In this document: piece by piece, positions 17,528-25,261 of the stretch
How the letters are laid out: each line of letters begins with the position of its first letter
Position numbering within the stretch: the stretch's first letter is position 1
DNA from: Myxococcales bacterium
GTDB taxonomy: Bacteria > Myxococcota > Myxococcia > Myxococcales > Myxococcaceae
Length of the DNA stretch: 64,000 nt
Direction of reading: 5' to 3'
Assembly: GCA_016191815.1 (NCBI GenBank)
Contig: JACPVI010000022.1
Coordinates: forward strand, 1 to 64,000
Made by a program: the position numbers and the translations under genes
The notes under the pieces: generated by a model
What the model saw: the letters and a program-made list of their open reading frames with translations, nothing else
The model's database searches: none
Told to the model about the DNA's origin: nothing

Positions 17528-18253
17528 ATGTGTCGGAGCTGGCCGGCATTCCGCGGTGCGCTGCTCTGCCCGGCGGCGTTTTTGGCGGTGGCCTGCGGGC
17601 CACCGGGAGCCAGCCTCTCCTCGCTGCCTGAAAAGGCGATGGTGGTGTCCCAGCGCGCCGGGGCCTGGCAGCTCGCCTTGGAGTACGACCCGGGCCCCTC
17701 TGGCTGCAGCCCGATCGGCGGTGCCAAGGCGAAGCAGGACGACAAGGAGCTCAAGCTCATCGACCGCGGCGGCGCGCGAGACGGCGCCTGTGTCTTCCCT
17801 TCTTGGTCGGCGCAAGCGCTTCCGCCCACCACCGCCTTCGTCACCTTCCGCCTCGAGGACGGGAACGGGAAGCTGGTGGCCACCTTCCGCAACCTGTTCG
17901 CCGAGCGCGCGGTGGCGCTGAAGTCCCCGGCGTCGCTAAAGGCGCGGGTTGGCGAGTGGGTGCAGTTCGAGTACCTCCCGGACACCGACTCGCTCTTCGA
18001 GCCGGAGGTCCGCTTCGTGGGCGATGGCCAGCCGGAGCCGGGCACCACCTGGCTGAGCCCCCTGTTCGGCCAGGCGCAGCTCGAGCGAAACCGCATCCTG
18101 GTGGCGGTGCCGGGAAGGCAGGGCCCGGCCATGGGCCGCCTGTTCTTCTCCGCCTCCGCCCGCTCGGAGGTGTTCGCCTGCGAAGGGCCTTCCTCCTGCC
18201 GCTCCGACGGAGTGCGCTACGAGCTGAGCTCGGCCTTCGAGGTGCTCCCTTGA
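17528..18253 (+). CDS. Hypothetical lipoprotein
   Basis: 241 residues. The signal sequence ends LAVAC, with Cys23 as the likely lipidated residue. The mature protein is mainly beta-like, with a cysteine pair in GCSP and GACVFP, and FACEGPSSCRSDG near the end that could form disulphides. Its 3' end overlaps the convergent histidine kinase gene by 37 bases. I do not recognise a family. Confidence 0.75.
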   Translation: MCRSWPAFRGALLCPAAFLAVACGPPGASLSSLPEKAMVVSQRAGAWQLALEYDPGPSGCSPIGGAKAKQDDKELKLIDRGGARDGACVFPSWSAQALPPTTAFVTFRLEDGNGKLVATFRNLFAERAVALKSPASLKARVGEWVQFEYLPDTDSLFEPEVRFVGDGQPEPGTTWLSPLFGQAQLERNRILVAVPGRQGPAMGRLFFSASARSEVFACEGPSSCRSDGVRYELSSAFEVLP

Positions 18254-19677
18254 GCACTCCGCGGCAAGGGTAGCTCCAGGCGGAAAGTGGTGGCCCCCGG
18301 CCGAGAGTTGACCTCGAGGTTCCCCCGGTGCGCCTGGACAATCTTCCTCGCCAGCGGCAGTCCGAGCCCGGTGCCCTTCTCCCGGGTGGTGAAGAAGGGC
18401 TCGAAAATCTTCTCCTGCGCCTCGGCGGGAATCCCCGCTCCCTGGTCCGACACCTCCACCCGATAGCGGCCGTCGAGCTTCCTCCCGGTCAGCTCCACCG
18501 CCTGGTTCGCCTCCGAGGCCTGCACCGCGTTCTTGAGCAGATTCACCAGCGCGGACAGAAGGAGGCCTTGATCTCCCTCCAGGGTGGCGCGCTCGGCCGA
18601 GAGCCGAAGCTCTACCGAGCGGGCCTGGGCGTCGGAGCGGATGAGTTCCCCCGCCGCCTCGATCAGCTCGTAGGCCTCCAGCGGCGCGGCGGCCAGCTTC
18701 TGCTCCCGCGCAAAGGCGAGGAAGTCCTCCACGATGCGGCGGAGGTAGTCCAGCTCCTTGCGGATCCGGGCGATGTGCGCGCGCGCCTCCTCGGGGCCGC
18801 TCGCCAGCTCCTCGGACAGGAGCCCCGCGAACAGCTCGATGCCGCCGATCGGATTCCGCACCTCGTGGGCCACTCCGGCGAGCATCATCTTGAGCTGGCG
18901 GTCGCGGCTCTCCAGCGCCCGCCGCATCGTCTCCAGCTCGCGGGCGAGCACGCCGATCTCCAAGGTGGGCTCGGGCGGGACAGAGGTGGCGAGGTCCCCC
19001 CGGCCGATCCGGAGCGCGCTTTCCATCAGCCGGTTGAGCGGACGCGAGAGGCCCCTCGCGGTGAGCATCGCGAGCAAGGCGAGCAGCACCAGCCCGGAGG
19101 ACACCAGCGCGGCGTAGCCGCGGAAGAGGCGATTCAGAGGGCCGAAGAACTCGGCGCTGCCCTCCACTCCGATCGCGGCCACCACCTTGCCTTCGTGCAG
19201 CACCGGCGCGTAGCCGGTCTTGTAGAGGCGGCCGTCGGGGCCCTCGAAGAGCACCTGGGAATAGGCCGGGCCGGCCTCCTGGAACAGCTTGGCCAGCTCG
19301 AGCCGGTCGCGGAGCAGCTCGGGTACCTCCGCCCCGGCGGGGAGGCCGCCTCCGGCGTCGACCCGCATCGCCCCGCGGGAGTCGAAGGCGAAGATGCGGC
19401 GCGCCCCGGCGGCCTCGCGCACGGAGGTGAGCTGCCGGAGGATGTTGCGGTAGGTGCGGGTCCCCTCGCCCGCGTCGTCGTCGCGGACGATGGTGAGCAG
19501 CCGCTCCCCGTTCACCTGGGTAGCGGCGGAGGCCGCCACCGCGGCCAGGCTCCGCCCCAGCTCGTCCTCCAGCACGCTGCGGGCGAGCACGTACCCCAGC
19601 GCGCCGAGCAGGGCGAGCAGCGCCAGGGTGGGGAGGAGGAAGGTGGCCAAAAGCCGCGAGCGGAGCGACTTCAGCAC
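18217..19677 (-). CDS. Membrane sensor histidine kinase
   Basis: 486 residues. Transmembrane segments at about 10-32 and 183-205 flank a periplasmic sensing domain with features of a Cache-type sensor (GRLYKTGYAPVLHEGKVVAAIGVEGS). A HAMP linker follows (RPLNRLMESALRIGRGDL). The dimerisation/phosphoacceptor box is AHEVRNPIGG, and the ATPase has NLLKNAVQA, DQGAGIP and GTGLGLPLARKIV. It phosphorylates a response regulator; the NtrC-type gene at 15177-16592 is the nearest candidate. A PilZ gene stops seven bases upstream of it, probably in the same transcript. Confidence 0.93.
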   Translation of the reverse strand: MLKSLRSRLLATFLLPTLALLALLGALGYVLARSVLEDELGRSLAAVAASAATQVNGERLLTIVRDDDAGEGTRTYRNILRQLTSVREAAGARRIFAFDSRGAMRVDAGGGLPAGAEVPELLRDRLELAKLFQEAGPAYSQVLFEGPDGRLYKTGYAPVLHEGKVVAAIGVEGSAEFFGPLNRLFRGYAALVSSGLVLLALLAMLTARGLSRPLNRLMESALRIGRGDLATSVPPEPTLEIGVLARELETMRRALESRDRQLKMMLAGVAHEVRNPIGGIELFAGLLSEELASGPEEARAHIARIRKELDYLRRIVEDFLAFAREQKLAAAPLEAYELIEAAGELIRSDAQARSVELRLSAERATLEGDQGLLLSALVNLLKNAVQASEANQAVELTGRKLDGRYRVEVSDQGAGIPAEAQEKIFEPFFTTREKGTGLGLPLARKIVQAHRGNLEVNSRPGATTFRLELPLPRSAQGSTSKAELSS

Positions 19678-19683
19678 GACACG

Positions 19684-20052
19684 TCAGCTCTCACGGCTCG
19701 CCGGCTTGCGGTTGCAGATATCGAGGATGAGCGCCATCGAGTCCTCGTCGAAGTTGACGAACTCGATCCCCATCCCGGGTGTATGGCTCTTGTCCTCGGG
19801 AGGGTTGACCCGCACCACCCTCCCCAACCCCTCGATGAGCTTCGAGCCATCCTTCAGGGAGAATTGCAGGTAAATCATCGCCCCTTCCTCGCGGGGCTCG
19901 CTGGTGCGGATGAACATCCCTCCCGGGGAGATGTTGAGCGAGTACTCGGCGAGGAAGTCCTCGAAGGTGTTGAACCGGAATTGGACGAGCAGGCTCAGCG
20001 GCGTGCGCGGGAAGCGCCGCTTCTCACTCGGGGTTCGGCCGTCGTCGTCCAT
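19684..20052 (-). CDS. PilZ domain protein, Myxococcus TIGR02266-like
   Basis: 122 residues, a single PilZ domain. The cyclic-di-GMP-binding elements are RRFPR near residue 12 and NISPGGMF near residue 40, and the C-terminal MGIEFVNFDEDS is typical of the myxobacterial subgroup. PilZ proteins bind c-di-GMP and act as effector switches. Its position just before the histidine kinase suggests a link between second messenger and phosphorelay, but that is inference. Confidence 0.88.
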   Translation of the reverse strand: MDDDGRTPSEKRRFPRTPLSLLVQFRFNTFEDFLAEYSLNISPGGMFIRTSEPREEGAMIYLQFSLKDGSKLIEGLGRVVRVNPPEDKSHTPGMGIEFVNFDEDSMALILDICNRKPASRES

Positions 20053-20104
20053 ACCGCGGCGATACTAGCCCGGCAAAGGGCGGAGATCCCGAACCCCGCG
20101 CCAT

Positions 20105-20197
20105 TCAGGGCCGGAGCACCGCCTTCCGCGTGACGTGGGTGTTCCCCTCGAGCGCCTGGGAGATGGGGCAGCCCTCCTTGGCCGCCTCGGCCTTCAG
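20105..20197 (-). pseudogene. C-terminal remnant of an OsmC/Ohr-family gene
   Basis: About 30 codons reading LKAEAAKEGCPISQALEG, then NTHVTRKAVLRP and a stop. The Ala-Lys-x-Gly-Cys-Pro-x-Ser-x-Ala-Leu pattern is the conserved C-terminal part of OsmC/Ohr peroxiredoxins, which detoxify organic peroxides; the Cys is the second redox residue. The N-terminal ~110 residues are absent: upstream the frame runs into radA, whose stop it overlaps. It looks like a truncated gene with radA sequence abutting the break. Confidence 0.6.
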
Positions 20198-21543
20198 CCG
20201 AACATCGCCTCCAGCGCCTCGGAGAGGGTGTCGACGCCCCTGGGCTCCAGCTTCTGCCCCTCCAGCCGCCTGGCGCTGGCCTTGGGGAGGATGGCGGTGC
20301 GAAAGCCCATCTTCGCCGCCTCGGCCAGTCTCGGTTCCAGCTGGGAGACCGCCCGGACTTCTCCGGCCAGGCCCACCTCTCCCAGGACCAGGGTGTGCGG
20401 ATCGATGGCGCGGTTTCTGAGCGAGGACACCAGCGCGGCGCACACCGCGAGGTCGCTCGCCGGCTCGGCGAGCTGGATGCCTCCGGCGACGTTGACGAAG
20501 ATGTCGCAGCCGACCAACTGGACGCCCTCCTTCTTCTCCAGCACCGCGGCGAGGAGGGCCACCCGGTTGGTGTCCACGCCCATGGCGGTCCTTCGCGCGG
20601 TGCCGTAGCCGGTGGGCGCCACCAGGGCCTGCACCTCGACCAGGAGCGGCCGGGTGCCGTTGACGGTGCTGGTCACCACCGAGCCCGCCTGGCCTTCGGG
20701 GCGCTCGGAGAGAAAGAGCGCCGAGGGGTCCGCCACCTCGGCGAGCCCGCTGCCTTTCATCTCGAAGACGCCGATCTCGTTGGTGGAGCCGAAGCGGTTC
20801 TTGTGCGCCCGAAGGATGCGGAACGGGTGGCCGCGCTCGCCCTCGAAGTAGAGCACGGTGTCCACCATGTGCTCGAGCACCCTCGGGCCGGCGATGGAGC
20901 CGTCCTTGGTGACGTGGCCGACCAGGAAGGTGGGCACACCGCTCTTCTTGGCGAAGGCCATCAGCCGGCCGGCCACCTCGCGCACCTGGGAGATGGAGCC
21001 GGGGGCGCTGGAGAGCTCGGGGAGGTACATGGTCTGGATGGAGTCCACCACCAGCGCGGCGGGCCTCAGCTCCCCGGCGGCGGCCAGCGCTTTAACGGCG
21101 TCGGTCTCGGCGAAGAGGTGCAAGTTCGGCGAGGCCACTCCCAGCCGCTCGGCGCGCATCTTCACCTGGCGAGGCGACTCCTCGCCCGAGACATAGAGGG
21201 CGGCGTGCTCGCGCGAGAGCCGGTCCAAGGCGGAGAGGAGCAGGGTGGACTTGCCGATGCCGGGGTCTCCGCCGAGCAGGACCAGCGAGCCGTCCACCAC
21301 TCCGCCTCCGAGGACGCGGTCCAGCTCGGCGATCCCGGTGCTCTTCCGCGCCTCGGTCTCGGAGGGCACCTGGGCGATGGGGACTGGCTTTTGGCCGCCC
21401 GCAGCCGGCGGCCGGCGGGCCAGCTCGGGGACCAGCTCTTCCACCAGGGTGCCCCAGCCGCCGCAGTCGGGGCACCTTCCCAGCCACTTGGGAGCCTGGT
21501 GGCCGCAGGACTGGCAGGCGAAGAGCGTCTTGGGTTTGGCCAT
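20194..21543 (-). CDS. radA: DNA repair protein RadA
   Basis: 449 residues. A RecA-like ATPase that promotes branch migration in recombination. The N-terminal C4 zinc finger is CQSCGHQAPKWLGRCPDCGGW, then Walker A GGDPGIGKST near residue 90, the RadA motif HKNRFGSTNEIGVFEM near residue 255, and a Lon-like C-terminal domain. The ATG at 21543 puts MAKPKTLFACQSCG at the standard family start. The last codons overlap the OsmC remnant. Confidence 0.97.
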   Translation of the reverse strand: MAKPKTLFACQSCGHQAPKWLGRCPDCGGWGTLVEELVPELARRPPAAGGQKPVPIAQVPSETEARKSTGIAELDRVLGGGVVDGSLVLLGGDPGIGKSTLLLSALDRLSREHAALYVSGEESPRQVKMRAERLGVASPNLHLFAETDAVKALAAAGELRPAALVVDSIQTMYLPELSSAPGSISQVREVAGRLMAFAKKSGVPTFLVGHVTKDGSIAGPRVLEHMVDTVLYFEGERGHPFRILRAHKNRFGSTNEIGVFEMKGSGLAEVADPSALFLSERPEGQAGSVVTSTVNGTRPLLVEVQALVAPTGYGTARRTAMGVDTNRVALLAAVLEKKEGVQLVGCDIFVNVAGGIQLAEPASDLAVCAALVSSLRNRAIDPHTLVLGEVGLAGEVRAVSQLEPRLAEAAKMGFRTAILPKASARRLEGQKLEPRGVDTLSEALEAMFG

Positions 21544-21611
21544 GGCCCGCACATAGCCGATCGCTCTGACGCTGAATCGGCCAGGGCGGGACACGCGGGC
21601 ATCGGCCGGAC

Positions 21612-21824
21612 TTACGGGTCCTTCCTGAACTTGGGCCGCCAAGGGCCCGGAGCCTCCCTCGGGGTGGTGAGCAGGCCGTGCTCCTCCAGCCACTGCCGCT
21701 TCATCGGATCGCGCGGCTTGTGAGTGAGCTGCGAGGGATCGAGCCGCTCCCATTGCTCACCCAGGGCAGCGCGCCTGCGCCGCAGCTCTTCCTGGTACTC
21801 GTCGAAATCGATCTCGGCTGTCAT
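21612..21824 (-). CDS. Small hypothetical protein coupled to a nucleotidyltransferase-like gene
   Basis: 70 residues, charged and soluble, beginning IDFDEYQEELRRRRAALGEQ and ending GPWRPKFRKDP. Its ATG overlaps the stop of the upstream 199-residue gene as ATGA, so the two are translationally coupled. The pairing of a small charged protein with a nucleotidyltransferase-like protein resembles toxin-antitoxin or regulatory modules. I do not recognise the family. Confidence 0.6.
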   Translation of the reverse strand: MTAEIDFDEYQEELRRRRAALGEQWERLDPSQLTHKPRDPMKRQWLEEHGLLTTPREAPGPWRPKFRKDP

Positions 21825-22420
21825 GGTGTCTCCAGGCGCTGCCGCACGCGCCGGACAATAGCGTCCAGCGAGTCTGGGCTGCGCATCTCCGCCGACAGCT
21901 GGTCGAGCGCGTCCAGCACCCGCTGCTCCGCAGCGCGGCGGCGAAGCTCCTCCGTGTGCAGTCCGGGGTGTAGCCGCAGCAGCATGAGCGCCGTGACGCC
22001 GTCAATCTCGGCGCCTCCCCACCTGAAGCCGTTCAAGCGATCGAGCAAGAGGTCCGGCACAGAAACGACTCGCAGCTTGCGGCCTCTCACATTTACGGTC
22101 ACGGTCGACTCGCCGGGGTCCAGGTGAGCCGAAGGGAACTCCACCCACAGGCCGCACTCCGGGTGGACGTAGTGGCGTCCCTTCCTGTGGAAGCCCAGGC
22201 CCTCGAGCGCCGGTTGAGGATTGCCCGGTGCGACGAAGTCGATGTCCCCGCTCACGTAGGCGCCAGCGGTGTGAAGCTGCGCCGCGCCTCCCCCCACCAG
22301 AATCGGGTCGATTCCGGCGGCGCGCAGCGCCTCGGCAATCAGCGCGGCCGCCTCGACGAGATGCTCCCGAATGTCGCCGCGCGCGCACACTGCCCGAAGC
22401 TCGTCCTGCAGCTCCATCAT
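21821..22420 (-). CDS. Nucleotidyltransferase-fold protein
   Basis: 199 residues. The segment IDPILVGGGAAQLHTAGAYV followed by SGDIDFVAP (residues about 42-70) fits the G-G/S plus D-x-D catalytic strand of the nucleotidyltransferase superfamily, as in AbiEii-like and related uncharacterised groups. A helical region follows with VPDLLLDRLNGFRWGG. The ATG at 22420 was chosen; an earlier in-frame start adds 22 unrelated residues. The gene precedes and overlaps the 70-residue ORF. A defence or toxin-antitoxin role is plausible but unproven. Confidence 0.65.
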   Translation of the reverse strand: MMELQDELRAVCARGDIREHLVEAAALIAEALRAAGIDPILVGGGAAQLHTAGAYVSGDIDFVAPGNPQPALEGLGFHRKGRHYVHPECGLWVEFPSAHLDPGESTVTVNVRGRKLRVVSVPDLLLDRLNGFRWGGAEIDGVTALMLLRLHPGLHTEELRRRAAEQRVLDALDQLSAEMRSPDSLDAIVRRVRQRLETP

Positions 22421-22516
22421 GAGCCGATGATTAGTCCATCGGCCGGGAGGGGTCGAGGTGGGCCTGCCGATCGCCCTCGCGCCCAAAGGAGGCTAGCCTT
22501 CGTGTCGGGGGAGCCG

Positions 22517-22882
22517 ATGCGCAAGAAGACTCCGGCGGCCGAGGAGCTGTTGCTCGCGGCCGAGCACCAGCTTGGAAGGCGGCTACCGGAGAAGTTCCGG
22601 GCCCGGCTTTTGCGGGAGAACGGCGGCGAGGTGCGCGCGCGGGGAGAGGCCTGGACGCTCTACCCGGTGTTCGACCCCTCCGATGCCCAGAGCGCCAAGC
22701 GCACCGCCGGCCACCTGGTGCAGGCGACGGAGATGGCGCGCGAGTGGCGGGGCTTTCCGCAAGGCGCGGTGGCGATCGCCGAGAACGGAGACGGCGACTA
22801 TCTGGTCCTTCGCGGCGCGGAGGTCGACCTGTGGGACAGCCACAGCGGCGAGACCATCCCCGTGGCGGTGTGGTGGGGCTAG
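22517..22882 (+). CDS. SMI1/KNR4 (SUKH) family protein
   Basis: 121 residues. The order of features matches SUKH proteins: LGRRLPEKFRARLLRENGGE near residue 18, then a central WTLYPVFDPSD and GAVAIAENGDGDYLVLRG near residue 85. SUKH proteins often act as immunity proteins to polymorphic toxins, and some have other roles. A GGGGGAG lies six bases before the ATG. No toxin gene is adjacent, so its partner is unknown. It is divergent from the nucleotidyltransferase pair. Confidence 0.75.
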   Translation: MRKKTPAAEELLLAAEHQLGRRLPEKFRARLLRENGGEVRARGEAWTLYPVFDPSDAQSAKRTAGHLVQATEMAREWRGFPQGAVAIAENGDGDYLVLRGAEVDLWDSHSGETIPVAVWWG

Positions 22883-22891
22883 GTCGAAGCA

Positions 22892-23706
22892 CTAGTCTGC
22901 CGGCCACTGGTAGGTGAGCGACAACCAGGGCATGGGCACCAAGCCGAGCTCCAGCCCGCGCTGGGAGAACGTCCATACCCCGCCAGCGTCGACCGAGAAT
23001 CGCTCGGCTATCAGGCGCACCGCCGCCGATTCGAAGAGGAAAAACTCCCGCCGCCCGAGGATCGGCATCAGCCAGTTCTCAGACACCAGCGCGACATTTC
23101 CGTCCACCCGCACGGCGCCGCTCAGAGTGACGATCAGCTCTCCCAGATCGAGCACATCGGCAATGCTGCCGGCGATGATGAAGGGGTGCCCCAACGAGAG
23201 ACTGAGGTGCGCATCCGGCTCCCCTAGCGTCGCGGTGAAAAGACAAAGCCGACTACGAGGGGGCTGCCGAAGTCCCGCATCAGCAAGAGGGCCTGAGCGC
23301 CGGCAGCGAGGTGGAGCGTATCGCACACCGGCAGGCCACCCTTCACGGCGACGATGGCGTTGAGACCGTCTACGCCCAAGAGCAAGGCCGGAAGGACGCT
23401 CTCGGCCTGCAGCGAGAGGTGGTCGGAGACCCCCACGCCCACCGATGAGAAGAACAGCTCCTTTTGGGAGAAGTGGACCTCCCCTTGCTTCAGCATGAAC
23501 GCGGAGGGGCCGTAGAGATACCGCGTCCTGGTCGGGTCCTCCAAGCCACGGATGCGCCTGCGCCGGGCCCACGAGTCCGGGTCAACATTGGGCCGGGGAA
23601 CGTAGGGTTCGACCCGCGAGCCAACGCCTCCGTCGAGTTCGTCGGCTCGCGCCAGGCCGATCGAGGCCACTAGCGCAACCCACACCGCGACCGCGTTCTG
23701 CCGCAT
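22892..23706 (-). pseudogene. Exported hypothetical protein gene with a frameshift
   Basis: The N-terminal frame starts at ATG 23706 with a signal peptide (MRQNAVAVWVALVASIGLARA), continues through SAFMLKQGEVHFSQKELFFS and reaches a stop at 23224. The next frame continues the same beta-rich protein from TATLGEPDAHLSLSLG to a stop at 22892. The switch falls at or near a run of four A at 23238-23241 (T on the coding strand); one extra base there would restore a single 272-residue protein. It is either a true pseudogene or a sequencing error. Family not recognised. Confidence 0.65.
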
Positions 23707-23916
23707 GGCGGCGCACAGCCGAGCAGATCGCGACCGCGGCGCCACTCGCCTGGCCTCCGGCTTGCTCCAGACGAACGCCCAGTCCGGCGCAGGAGCTGAG
23801 CGAGGCGCGCGCGACGCAGCGCATACTTTGGGCACCGCCACTTGCTCGGCGAGGCGCGGCCGGCAATGGCCTCCGCGACGCCGAGATTTCGGCCGGGCTC
23901 ACGGCAGGCGAGAAGG

Positions 23917-24738
23917 TCAGCTCAGGCTCTCGTTGTAGAACTTCTGGGCTGCCTGGCCCCGCGCCGGGTTGATGTACGCCGGCCGTTCGAAGTACCTGCA
24001 GAACGCCATCCCGGCGTCGTAGGCATTCCCGGACGCCCGGAGCTTGCCGAGGGCGTAGCTCTCGCCGTGGTTCAGCTCGTACCACAGGTACTCGAGCTGC
24101 CCCTTGAACGACGTGCTGCTGTAGCCGTGCTCCTTCGTCCACCGCTTCATCGCCTCGCCCCGCCCCAGGTGCCACTGCGCGACGCCGAAGGACGTCCCGC
24201 CGTCACCCACCGCGCTCGGGTTGAAGCCCGACTCGTACAAGAGGTTGCCCGCGATGCCCGCGGCCTGGGCCCGGGTCAACCCCTTCGACATGAAGAACTT
24301 GATGGTCTGCTCCGCGTTTCCCTTCACCCCGGGTCGGTTCTCGATGCCCGACACCGGGCTGGGGCCCGGCGTCACGGGCGCCGGCTGCTCCGGCGCCTTC
24401 CCGCCCGAAGGGATGTTCAGCATCTGCCCGGGGTAGATCAGGTTGGGGTTCTTCACCTGCGGGTTCGCGTCGATGAGCGCCCGCAGGCTCACCCCGGAGC
24501 GTTGGGCGATGCCTGACATGGTGTCGCCCGCCCGCACCCGGTACTTCTCTCCGCCGGAATTCGAGCTCGGCCCGGGCTCGAACGTGTCCTTGGTGCCGGG
24601 AATCGTCACCTGCTGCCCGGCATAGATGAGGTTGGGGTTCTTGATTTGCGGGTTCGCGGAGATGAGCGCCTTCAACGTGACGTCGTTGCGCTGCGCGATG
24701 ACCCACAGACTGTCGCCGGGACGAACGGTGACCTTCAT
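23917..24738 (-). CDS. Two LysM domains plus phage-tail-type lysozyme
   Basis: 273 residues. LysM repeats lie at about 2-48 and 61-108, each with PGDSLWVIAQRN- or AGDTMSGIAQRS-like starts and NPNLIY-x-GQ. After a Pro-rich linker, residues 140-270 match the phage tail lysozyme group (GLTRAQAAGIAGNLLYESGF, FGVAQWHLGRGEAM). It should bind and cut peptidoglycan. The start at ATG 24738 leaves no signal peptide. Secretion by lysis, an injection device or a non-classical route is possible. The upstream flank is a dispersed repeat. Confidence 0.85.
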   Translation of the reverse strand: MKVTVRPGDSLWVIAQRNDVTLKALISANPQIKNPNLIYAGQQVTIPGTKDTFEPGPSSNSGGEKYRVRAGDTMSGIAQRSGVSLRALIDANPQVKNPNLIYPGQMLNIPSGGKAPEQPAPVTPGPSPVSGIENRPGVKGNAEQTIKFFMSKGLTRAQAAGIAGNLLYESGFNPSAVGDGGTSFGVAQWHLGRGEAMKRWTKEHGYSSTSFKGQLEYLWYELNHGESYALGKLRASGNAYDAGMAFCRYFERPAYINPARGQAAQKFYNESLS

Positions 24739-24816
24739 GACTACGCTCCCGCTGCCCCTTTGCTTCGTATTGGATTCTCGAAAAACGAGAGGGCTGAGTT
24801 GCCTGGGTCCATGGCC

Positions 24817-24976
24817 AGGGCGGCACGAGCTGGACTTCACTTGCTTCGATTAGGCCTCGGAAATCCGAGGGCCAGGCTGAATTCCAGGTCGCGCGCAGCG
24901 GCGCAGCGGACCTGCCTGCTCAGCAATTCCGCGCGGTTACCCGGAGGCCGCGCCCGGCATCTGCTGTGCTCCGGCC
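24817..24976 (+). repeat. ~160-bp dispersed repeat, copy 1
   Basis: Aligned by eye to 28081-28240 in the same orientation. Shared blocks in order are CACGAGCTGGACT, GGCCTCGGAAATCCGAGGG (with a CCTCGG/CCGAGG hairpin), CAGGTCGCG, CCTGCCT, AGCAATTCC, CGGTT, GGCAT and TGTGCTCC, with variable bases between. There is no open frame of note. It may be a small non-autonomous mobile element or an intergenic RNA-hairpin repeat. Confidence 0.65.
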
Positions 24977-25261
24977 GGCGATGGGCCGAAGAACCGCCCT
25001 CACTCTTCCGATCATTCGCCCAGGGGCTCGGGCTTCACGCGGGGCGGCGCAGGCGTCAAGCAGGAACTTGAACGCTGTCCTCAGCTCCGGGTACTTGCGG
25101 CTGCTGTTCTCCACGGATTCCTTCAGCTCGTCCAGCCTGCGCTGCGCGACGTTCCCGGCGACCAGTCGGGCATCCTTGAGCGGCTCGTGGCGCAGCCTGT
25201 TGGCGGCGAGGACGGCTGACTCGCGAGCCTGCGCCCGCTCCTTCAGCTCTTCGCCGCACAT
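24920..25261 (-). CDS. Hypothetical protein running into a dispersed repeat
   Basis: 113 residues with a helical, charged start (MCGEELKERAQARESAVLAA) and a middle VENSSRKYPELRTAFKFLLD. It starts at an ATG that overlaps the end of the lipoprotein gene by 19 bases, a typical coupled arrangement. The last ~19 residues are coded by the dispersed repeat, so the natural C-terminus may have been lost. It is not recognised as a known family and may be only a partial gene. Confidence 0.45.
   Translation of the reverse strand: MCGEELKERAQARESAVLAANRLRHEPLKDARLVAGNVAQRRLDELKESVENSSRKYPELRTAFKFLLDACAAPREARAPGRMIGRVRAVLRPIAGRSTADAGRGLRVTARNC

Noticed and set aside
24855-24870. CCTCGGAAATCCGAGG hairpin as a stand-alone terminator
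   Set aside because: No T tract follows here, and the surrounding sequence is shared with another copy, so it was treated as part of the dispersed repeat.
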